64,000 nucleotides of DNA, from NCBI GenBank assembly GCA_964646815.1, contig CAZYFH010000008.1, positions 62,001-126,000 of the forward strand, in the 5' to 3' direction. Below the pieces are notes generated by a model. It worked only from the letters and a program-made list of their open reading frames with translations, was not told the DNA's origin and did no database searches. Of this stretch, positions 9,461 through 15,454 are shown piece after piece (position 1 is the stretch's first letter; every line of letters starts with the position of its first letter). This DNA is from CAZYFH01 sp964646815. GTDB lineage: Bacteria > Acidobacteriota > Vicinamibacteria > Vicinamibacterales > UBA8438. Position numbers and translations under genes: made by a program.

Positions 9461-10042
9461 TCCGCCGAGCCTGCGAAGAAGGGTATCCAAGGGTGCGGCT
9501 TGAGGCACGGTGACGCTGACGGCGAGGCGGTCGTCTGCCTCGGCGTTTCTCGCGACTTCGCACGACTGCCCATCGAATAACGTGGTCGCAAACGCGAGCA
9601 GTGCCGTCTCCAGCGTGAGTGCGGCCTCATCGGTGTTCGGCGCCAGCAGCCGGTCGTTTGCGATGAGCTCAATCTCGCTACTGCGAAACCTGACCGGCGC
9701 GTCGAAGGTCGTCTCCGTCTCGAGTAGCCGCGCGGCGCCGAATAGCATCCGACACACCGCTCGAAGCCGATCCGCGAACGACCCATCGAGCGGCTGTTTC
9801 CTGGTGTAGACGAAACCGGGCCGCCCGCCCGCGTCATCGATCCCGTAGTTGCCCTCGTGCGCGACCAGTAGGACACGGGGGCCGTCGGTGAGGTGCGTGT
9901 AGTCCGCGACGTCGATCAGGAGGCCGTCGACGGCGCCGGTCTGGATCCAGCGATGAAAGACCGGAACGCACGCGTGAGGCGACACGACCGCCGCCGAATC
10001 CACGAAGAGCTTGAGCCCGAAGCGTTGCAGTTGCTCGACCAT
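9458..10042 (-). CDS. Conserved-looking protein of unknown function at the end of the sulfate-reduction operon
   Basis: 194 aa from ATG at 10042 (MVEQLQRFGLKLF). I do not recognise a domain. It is soluble, with no signal peptide and no cysteine cluster, and has mixed alpha/beta composition. Its segment GLLIDVADYTHLTDGPRVLLVAHEGNYGIDD is well structured and the frame is clean over its length. It follows the sulfite reductase gene by 140 bp on the same strand, so it may be a late gene of that operon. The TAG stop is created by the end of the inserted MITE at 9286-9460, so the native C-terminus may have been longer or may have ended at the same place. Confidence 0.6.
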   Translation of the reverse strand: MVEQLQRFGLKLFVDSAAVVSPHACVPVFHRWIQTGAVDGLLIDVADYTHLTDGPRVLLVAHEGNYGIDDAGGRPGFVYTRKQPLDGSFADRLRAVCRMLFGAARLLETETTFDAPVRFRSSEIELIANDRLLAPNTDEAALTLETALLAFATTLFDGQSCEVARNAEADDRLAVSVTVPQAAPLDTLLRRLGG

Positions 10043-10049
10043 ATTTAAA

Positions 10050-10064
10050 CGGGGCTTCACCCCG
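10050..10064. repeat. Short GC-rich palindrome
   Basis: CGGGG-cttca-CCCCG, one of several similar short hairpins between genes (compare 12491-12503 and 44906-44920). No T-run follows, so it is not a standard intrinsic terminator. Confidence 0.35.
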
Positions 10065-10182
10065 ACCCCCTGCGGGCGCTGCGTGGGGACCCCGAGAGCC
10101 CCACTCCGCGCCCGCGAGGCGTGCTGTGCGCGCCTTGGCCGTTCGCCACCGAGGACCCTCTCGTGTCGGCCCGCATGAAGGT

Positions 10183-12471
10183 CTAAGAGCCAGGCGACAG
10201 CCGTGGGGCGGCGCCGGCTGATGGCGGCAGGTCGGCGATCGGGCGCACCGCCAGCCGTGCCTGGCATGCGTGGCTCGCCTCGAGGAAGAGCTGCGCCTCC
10301 TCGACGAGTCGGTGCGCCGCTTCGGCGGACGCGCGCGGTCCGTTCTCGTGGCGCCGGAACAGATACATCGCGAACTTGCCACCGGCGAATCTGTCGAAGA
10401 AGAGCTCCGTGTTGAAGAACCGCGTTCGGAACTCCCGAACGATCACATCTGGATCGTCGGCGATGTCGACGAACTCCGATTTAATAAGTCCCTTCGCGGC
10501 GAGGACCATCCCTCCGTAGGCGAGGGCATCCGCCCTGATCGCATCACCCGCCTCAAGTTGGAGCTGCGCCTCGAAGATTTGTGCTTCGGCCGCCGCGAGG
10601 TCGAACTCCGTCAGCGAGACCACCTCCCCGGCGCACTCGCCGACGCCCATGTCGCCGAGGGTGAACTCGCGGGGATCGCCCCAGTCCGAGTAGAACTCGG
10701 AGTCCTCGTCGTGGGCTGGCACCGGTACCAGATCTTCGAGCATGTCCTTGAGCGCCCGCTTGCCGATGCGCCGCGTGAATTCCTGGAACGACTCCGTGCC
10801 CTGGCGGTCCGCGACGAATCGCTCGGTGATCCGGGCGATGACGTCGGGAATACGCTTCGAGGGGATCGCCCCCGAGGCCAGCCCGTACAAGCCGGCGTTG
10901 TCGACCCATTGCCCACCGAGGACGACCTGGAAGTGGGGCACAGTGTAGCCGCCGATGTTGCGGCTGACCCCATAGAACCCGAGGTCGGCGATGTGGTGCT
11001 GACCGCAGGAGTTGAAGCAGCCGCTCATCTTAATCCGCAGTCCTTCGACCGCCGGATCGAGACGGCTGGCGCGCGCCGCCAGCCTGGACTGTAGCTCTGA
11101 CGCCAGCCCGCGAGACGACGCGATCCCAAGTTTGCACGTGTCGGTTCCGGGGCAGGCAGTGATGTCGGCGATGGTTCCAGCGCCCGGCTGTCCGAGCCCG
11201 ATCGCCCGGAGCTCGCCGTACATCTCCGGAAGGTCCGCGGCACTGACCCAGCGAAGCATCACGTTCTGCTCGACCGTCAGCCGAATGGCGTCACCAACCC
11301 GGCGTCGAGCGATGGACGAAAGCCGGCGCGTCTGTCGCGACGTGAGATCGCCGAGCGGCAATGTGACGGTAACTGCGGCGTAGCCGGGTTGCCGCTGGTG
11401 GTAGACGTTCGTGCGCACCCACTCGTCGAAGCCATCCGACGACCCCGCGCCCTTGAGCGGCGCTGGTGTTGTGAGCGGCGCTTCGGCGAAGGCGGGGGCG
11501 TCGGCCAAGTGCGCAGTCCAGCGGTCGTCGGGCGTCAGCGCGGTGCGTTCCTCGAGTACGAGTCGCCTGAACTCCTTGATTCCGAGCTGCGCGACGAGAA
11601 ACTTGATGCGTGCCCGCGCGCGGTTCCGCTTCTCGCCGAGGCGCGCGAAGACTCGCGCGATGGCCTGCGCGACCGGCAAGAGCTCCTCGACTGGGAGGAA
11701 CGCATCGAACAGCTTCGCTTGATGCGGCACGGCCCCGAGACCGCCACCCACATAGGTCTCGAACCCACGCCGCTCACGTCCGTCCTCGGTCCGTGTGACC
11801 GCGATCAGGCCGAGATCGTGCATCGAGACGAGACCGCACGCGTGCTGGCGGCACCCCGAGAAGGCGACCTTGAACTTGCGTCCGAAGTCCTGAGCGTCGG
11901 GATGGCCGAGCAGGAAACGCATGCAGGCCGTCGCGTACGGCGTCACGTCGAACGATTCGTCGTGGCAGACGCCGGCCAGCGGACAGGCGGTGACGTTGCG
12001 GACGGTGTTGCCACACGCCTCGCGCGTCGTGATCCCGACGGCGCCGAGCCGCCGCATGAGGTCAGGCGTGTCGTCGATGTGCAAGTAGTGGAGCTGGACG
12101 TCCTGCCGCGTCGTGATGTGGCAGACGCCGTCGCTGTACTCCTCCGCGAGGTCGGCCAGCACATCCATCTGCTCTGGCGTCAGCGCGCCGAATGGGATCT
12201 TGATTCGCTGCATCCCGGGCGCGTCCCACACCGTGTCGGGGCCCTTGGTCAGGCCGTTCGACGGATACGCGAGGGGTTGTGGGCCGGTACCGTCGTGCCG
12301 CTGCCCGTTGTCGTACCGCTGGCCGTAGACGCCGCGCCGCAGACGCGTTTCGGCGAAGACCTTCTCGTCAATTTTGCCCTGTCGCCGCAGCGCCATCTGG
12401 CGCTCGAACGCGTCGATCTCGGTTGCGAGATCGCGCGGGATCCGGTCGGCCAGCTCTGTATTCCAAGTCAC
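10183..12471 (-). CDS. Ferredoxin-type sulfite reductase (siroheme, 4Fe-4S) with C-terminal extension
   Basis: Reduces sulfite to sulfide with six electrons; 762 aa. GTG at 12471 is chosen because GAGGA lies 6 nt upstream and the protein then starts at a typical N-terminus (VTWNTELADRIPRDL); the open frame extends further into a repeat. Two reductase half-domains are present. The siroheme/4Fe-4S ligands are TACPGTDTC (C-x5-C) and GCFNSCGQHH (C-x3-C). Nitrite reductases share these motifs, but the neighbours (APS reductase, siroheme synthesis) favour sulfite. The last 150 or so residues are a predicted helical extension beyond the usual length of about 560-600 aa. Confidence 0.88.
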   Translation of the reverse strand: MTWNTELADRIPRDLATEIDAFERQMALRRQGKIDEKVFAETRLRRGVYGQRYDNGQRHDGTGPQPLAYPSNGLTKGPDTVWDAPGMQRIKIPFGALTPEQMDVLADLAEEYSDGVCHITTRQDVQLHYLHIDDTPDLMRRLGAVGITTREACGNTVRNVTACPLAGVCHDESFDVTPYATACMRFLLGHPDAQDFGRKFKVAFSGCRQHACGLVSMHDLGLIAVTRTEDGRERRGFETYVGGGLGAVPHQAKLFDAFLPVEELLPVAQAIARVFARLGEKRNRARARIKFLVAQLGIKEFRRLVLEERTALTPDDRWTAHLADAPAFAEAPLTTPAPLKGAGSSDGFDEWVRTNVYHQRQPGYAAVTVTLPLGDLTSRQTRRLSSIARRRVGDAIRLTVEQNVMLRWVSAADLPEMYGELRAIGLGQPGAGTIADITACPGTDTCKLGIASSRGLASELQSRLAARASRLDPAVEGLRIKMSGCFNSCGQHHIADLGFYGVSRNIGGYTVPHFQVVLGGQWVDNAGLYGLASGAIPSKRIPDVIARITERFVADRQGTESFQEFTRRIGKRALKDMLEDLVPVPAHDEDSEFYSDWGDPREFTLGDMGVGECAGEVVSLTEFDLAAAEAQIFEAQLQLEAGDAIRADALAYGGMVLAAKGLIKSEFVDIADDPDVIVREFRTRFFNTELFFDRFAGGKFAMYLFRRHENGPRASAEAAHRLVEEAQLFLEASHACQARLAVRPIADLPPSAGAAPRLSPGS

Positions 12472-12519
12472 GTGGAGTCCTCGATTAGGCGGGGCTGCGC
12501 CCCCGACTCGGCCGCAGAC

Positions 12520-12706
12520 GCGCGGGGACACCACCAGCCCATGGTGCACATCCGCGTCGCATCGAGACCGCCGAGGCGCCCACCGCGCAAGGCGCGAGGG
12601 GGGAGCAGATCGGGCGTCTGCGACCGACGAGCACCGTAGCGCGGCGGGATGCATCGGCGGTCGAATGCAGCGGCACATGCACCATGGGCTGGTAGCCGTA
12701 CTCCGC
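12520..12706. repeat. Palindromic repeat element, family C (copy a)
   Basis: Lies in the 299-bp gap between the SUMT and sulfite reductase genes. Its arms (about 12523-12580 and 12648-12705) are imperfect inverted repeats of about 55-60 bp with a near-perfect core, ACCAGCCCATGGTGCA and its complement. The right arm shares CGGTCGAATGCAGC with other sites at about 26.5, 28.4 and 54.3 kb. No coding capacity is evident. The hairpin 12491-12503 (GGGGC-tgc-GCCCC) lies just outside. Confidence 0.6.
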
Positions 12707-12770
12707 GCGCACGAGGCGCGCCGTGCGCGCCGACAGGCGTTGACGTGTTCGTTGCGGGACACATAACGAC

Positions 12771-13556
12771 CTAACGCCCGAGCGCCACCGCGCGGACGGC
12801 CTCCGTCACCAGGTCGTGGTTGTCCGCGGTGCCGGCATTCAGCGTCACGACATCGCCGACCACAATCGTACCGGGGACGCCGTCGCGGTCGACCGGTGCA
12901 TCGCGCAGCCCGTCGAGTCGTCCGATCCATTGTTGCTCGTCGGGCAGCGACGCGCCGGTGACGACGGCGACGGGCGTATCGGGTAGCCACCCAGCGTCGA
13001 GCAGCGTTGCGGCGAGGCGCCCACGCGTGCGTACACCCATTAGCACGACAAGCGTCATCGAGTTGGGCGTGAGGGGGGCGACGAGCGGTCGAAACGCTCC
13101 CTCCGCGTGCCCCGAGACGACGGCGAATCCGGACGACAGGCCTCGGTGGGTGAGCGGGATCCCTGCGGCCTGCGGTGCGGCGACCGCGCTCGTGACTCCC
13201 GGTACGACCTCGAATGGAATCGCCGCCGCCCGCAGCGCGAGCGCCTCCTCGCCGCCCCGGCCAAAAACGAACGGATCACCGCACTTGAGTCGAACGACCC
13301 GTTTGCCCTGGCGGGCGGCCCGGATCATCAGGCGGTGCACGGTCTCCTGGTCGACCGACTTCCGGCCGGCACGCTTGCCAACTGAGAAGCGCTGCGCGTG
13401 CGGGGCCAGCGCCACGATTGCGGACGGCACGAGCCCGTCATAGAGCAGTAGGTCAGCGGCGTCAAGTCGTTGGCACGCCCTCACCGTCAAGAACTCGGGG
13501 TCTCCCGGACCGGCGCCGACCAGTGACACGAATCCGCGGGAGGCGGTAGTCGTCAT
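12771..13556 (-). CDS. cobA: Uroporphyrinogen-III C-methyltransferase (SUMT)
   Basis: Transfers two methyl groups from S-adenosylmethionine to uroporphyrinogen III, giving precorrin-2, the first step to siroheme for the sulfite reductase of this operon. 261 aa from ATG at 13556. Family motifs: VGAGPGDPEFLTVRA near the N-terminus, LYDGLV, and GDPFVFGRGGEE. The start codon overlaps the stop of the upstream precorrin-2 dehydrogenase (ATGA), which indicates translational coupling. The usual single-chain CysG of enterobacteria is split here into two genes. Confidence 0.94.
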   Translation of the reverse strand: MTTTASRGFVSLVGAGPGDPEFLTVRACQRLDAADLLLYDGLVPSAIVALAPHAQRFSVGKRAGRKSVDQETVHRLMIRAARQGKRVVRLKCGDPFVFGRGGEEALALRAAAIPFEVVPGVTSAVAAPQAAGIPLTHRGLSSGFAVVSGHAEGAFRPLVAPLTPNSMTLVVLMGVRTRGRLAATLLDAGWLPDTPVAVVTGASLPDEQQWIGRLDGLRDAPVDRDGVPGTIVVGDVVTLNAGTADNHDLVTEAVRAVALGR

Positions 13557-14143
13557 GTTGACGGCCGTTGTGTTGTCGCCGCCGTCTCGTCGTCGCGGAG
13601 GCGCACCAGTGCGTCGAGAAGTTGCGGACGGCGCTCGGAGAACGGCACCCCTTCGGTGCGCCACGCACGTCTCATGCGAATGGCCTCGGCCATCCAGCGT
13701 TCGATCTGGTCCGCCGGCATTAGCGCGTCGAGTCCCTGCCGGAGGAGACCGGCGAGTGCGGGCGCGCGTCCGTCGGTCGAGATCGCGAACGTCACTCCGG
13801 CACGTCGAACGACGCCGCCGAGATACAGACTCGCATGCGGCGGATCGTCGACCGCATTGACGAAGACACGGCGGTGCTCCGCGGCGTCGGCCACCTGCTT
13901 GTTGACCTCCGGTGTCGCGGCGGCGACGGCCAGCCAGACCCCGTCGAGATCTGCTGGCTGGAATGCCCGGCGTGTGACACGCGCTCCAGCCTGATCGGCG
14001 GCGGCGCAGACCGATGGGGCTACCAGCGTAACGTCGGCACCAGCGTCGATCAACGCGCGCATCTTGGATGTCGCGACCCGGCCACCGCCGACCACGAGGA
14101 CGCGTCGGCCCGCCAGCTTGAGAAAAGCGGGGAAGAGCGGCAT
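13553..14143 (-). CDS. Precorrin-2 dehydrogenase / sirohydrochlorin ferrochelatase (Met8/CysG N-terminal type)
   Basis: NAD-dependent oxidation of precorrin-2, and probably iron insertion, to make siroheme. 196 aa from ATG at 14143, chosen because the Rossmann fold begins at once (LAGRRVLVVGGGRVATSK). The dimerisation and C-terminal regions are present (AISTDGRAPALAGLLRQGL). The gene begins 2 nt after the cysH stop and its own TGA overlaps the ATG of the SUMT gene, so the siroheme pair is tightly coupled to APS reductase. Confidence 0.92.
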   Translation of the reverse strand: MPLFPAFLKLAGRRVLVVGGGRVATSKMRALIDAGADVTLVAPSVCAAADQAGARVTRRAFQPADLDGVWLAVAAATPEVNKQVADAAEHRRVFVNAVDDPPHASLYLGGVVRRAGVTFAISTDGRAPALAGLLRQGLDALMPADQIERWMAEAIRMRRAWRTEGVPFSERRPQLLDALVRLRDDETAATTQRPST

Positions 14144-14145
14144 GC

Positions 14146-14916
14146 CTACTCGCCGGAGGCTCCCGGCTCCAGATGCGCCGGGACGGCCGGACCGTGGAGC
14201 CCGCACTCGGTCTTGGCGACGCCGCGCCAGCGCCCGGCCCGGTCGTCCTCGCCGGTGCGTGCCTGGGTCGTGCAAGGCCGGCATCCCACGCTTGGATACC
14301 CCTGGTCGTGGAGTGGGTTGTACGGCACGTCGTGCTGGCGGAGATAAGTCCAGACGTCTTTCTTGGTCCAGCGCACGAGCGGATTTACCTTGGCGATCTC
14401 GAACTTCGCATCCCATTCGATCACCAGCGCGTTCGCGCGCTGCGGCGTCTGCTCGCGGCGAATCGCCGTGATCCATGCGTCAACCTGAGCGAGCTCCACC
14501 CGCAACGGTAACAGCTTACGCATCCCGCAGCATCGGTCCGGTTCGCGCTCCCACAAGCGGTCTCCGTGACGTTGCGCCTGCGCGGCGACCGACAGCTCCG
14601 GTCGCACGCCTCTAACTGTTATCCCGTATCGTGTCTCGAGGCGGCGCCACAATGCGTAGGTCTCGTCGAAGAGCAGCCCCGTGTCGAGCGTGAACACGTC
14701 GATCGGGAGCTGGTAGCGACCGATGAGATCGATGAGCGCGCACCCTTCTGCGCCGAATCCGGTCGCGAAGGTCAGCCGACGACCGAACCGCTCCACGGCC
14801 CACGACAGGATCGCCGCGGCGGGTGCGTGCTCGAGATCATCGGCGGCGGCCTTGAGGTCGCGCTGCGTGATCCGGGGGACGGTGGCCGTCGCGGGTTCGA
14901 GCCTCGCGGTAGCCAT
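14146..14916 (-). CDS. cysH: Adenylyl-sulfate (APS) reductase, 4Fe-4S type
   Basis: Reduces APS to sulfite with thioredoxin or glutathione. 256 aa from ATG at 14916 (MATARLEPATATV). Substrate-binding motifs of the adenylyl-transfer fold are seen (FATGFGAEG, DVFTLDTGLLFDETY). Two cysteine pairs, CCGMRK and GCRPC about 85 residues later, are the 4Fe-4S ligands that mark APS-specific plant/bacterial-type reductases rather than PAPS-specific ones. The C-terminal KTECGLH holds the redox-active cysteine. APS for it would come from the ATP sulfurylase at 24046-25782. Confidence 0.94.
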   Translation of the reverse strand: MATARLEPATATVPRITQRDLKAAADDLEHAPAAAILSWAVERFGRRLTFATGFGAEGCALIDLIGRYQLPIDVFTLDTGLLFDETYALWRRLETRYGITVRGVRPELSVAAQAQRHGDRLWEREPDRCCGMRKLLPLRVELAQVDAWITAIRREQTPQRANALVIEWDAKFEIAKVNPLVRWTKKDVWTYLRQHDVPYNPLHDQGYPSVGCRPCTTQARTGEDDRAGRWRGVAKTECGLHGPAVPAHLEPGASGE

Positions 14917-14926
14917 CAAGCCAGCC

Positions 14927-15226
14927 TCATGCGATGACCGACGTGACGTCACTTCGGCGGACGGCGTCGTCGGGGTTGGTGTTCCGGGCAGCGGACGTCT
15001 GGCGCGGCGGCACGACAACAGGACGCCTCCCGAACGCCAGCCGATTCCAGGCCCGTTCGTGCAAGAAGTAGAGAACCCCCTTTGCGACCGCTTCGAACGC
15101 GCCGACGGTGATGGCGATCCCGATCTCCCTGGTGAAGAGCCACACCAGGAGCGTCGTGGTCACCGTGGCAACGATCCGCCAGGAAATCGCCTTAACGATC
15201 GATCGGATGGGACTTTCTTTAAACAT
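14927..15226 (-). CDS. DUF2061 membrane protein
   Basis: 99 aa with two predicted membrane segments (about 13-32 and 36-55) in the pattern SIVKAISWRIVATVTTTLLVW and GIAITVGAFEAVAKGVLYFLHERAW, characteristic of DUF2061. The family is often found beside sulfate-assimilation genes, and here it is the first structural gene after the cysteine leader. Its function is unknown. It ends 10 nt before the cysH start. The ATG at 15226 follows the terminator T-run by only about 15 nt, so its expression depends directly on read-through of that terminator. Confidence 0.85.
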   Translation of the reverse strand: MFKESPIRSIVKAISWRIVATVTTTLLVWLFTREIGIAITVGAFEAVAKGVLYFLHERAWNRLAFGRRPVVVPPRQTSAARNTNPDDAVRRSDVTSVIA

Positions 15227-15240
15227 CGTCGTTCCCTGAA

Positions 15241-15279
15241 AAGAAAAAAGGCCCGGGGAGCAATCGCCCCCCGGGCCTT
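15241..15279 (-). terminator. Leader (attenuator) terminator of the cys operon
   Basis: On the minus strand the 11-bp perfect stem AAGGCCCGGGG / CCCCGGGCCTT (15279-15269 and 15258-15248) with a 10-nt loop is followed by a T-rich run (TTTTTTCTT). It sits between the cysteine leader peptide and the first structural gene, in the position of an attenuator. It is not at an operon end. Confidence 0.85.
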
Positions 15280-15363
15280 CGGTCTTTCGCGTCTACCTTG
15301 TATGTCTACTGTTGAAGCGCAGTCAACGCGGCACGACCGTCGGCACGGGGGCCCTCGCGGGCC
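15268..15363 (-). promoter_or_regulatory. Competing RNA hairpins of a cysteine attenuator
   Basis: Directly after the four Cys codons the RNA can form GGCCC-gcga-GGGCC (15363-15359 with 15354-15350), a 5-bp stem with a GNRA loop. The 3' part of that stem continues as CCCCCG (15351-15346), which is complementary to CGGGGG in the 5' arm of the terminator (15273-15268). This gives the classical order 1:2 (pause), 2:3 (antiterminator) and 3:4 (terminator). A ribosome stalled at the Cys codons would cover segment 1, free segment 2 to pair with segment 3, and prevent termination. Confidence 0.7.
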
Positions 15364-15407
15364 TCCATACAACAGCAACAGGCAACTCGCGCACGTGACG
15401 GGCTCAT
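15306..15407 (-). CDS. Cysteine-rich leader peptide of the sulfate-reduction operon
   Basis: A 33-codon open frame (ATG 15407-15405, TAG 15308-15306), too short to be a normal gene. It encodes MSPSRARVACCCCMEAR and then an Ala/Arg/Gly-rich tail, with four consecutive cysteine codons (residues 10-13). It lies upstream of the terminator and hairpins at 15241-15363 and of DUF2061-cysH-siroheme-sulfite reductase. The peptide is the likely sensor of charged tRNA-Cys: slow translation at the Cys run would relieve termination. No strong Shine-Dalgarno is visible and the putative -10 box is very close, so the transcript may be leaderless or nearly so. Confidence 0.75.
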   Translation of the reverse strand: MSPSRARVACCCCMEAREGPRADGRAALTALQQ

Positions 15408-15417
15408 CTCTATTCAC

Positions 15418-15448
15418 ATTCTACTAGGCGGAGCACCTGGCTCGTCAA
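15418..15448 (-). promoter_or_regulatory. Candidate promoter of the cys operon
   Basis: TTGACG (15448-15443) and TAGTAG/TAGAAT (15426-15418) resemble -35 and -10 boxes with 16 or 19 nt between them. They lie just upstream of the leader peptide and just after the stop of the sulfatase gene. The spacing is not ideal for either reading. Confidence 0.4.
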
Positions 15449-15454
15449 GTTCCG

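Noticed and set aside
11389..12639. 416-aa plus-strand open frame over the sulfite reductase gene
   Set aside because: Antisense shadow; the siroheme and iron-sulfur motifs lie on the minus strand.
15241..15407. SAM (S-box) riboswitch in the cys operon leader
   Set aside because: No kink-turn or S-box core is visible; the Cys-codon run with competing hairpins explains the leader better.
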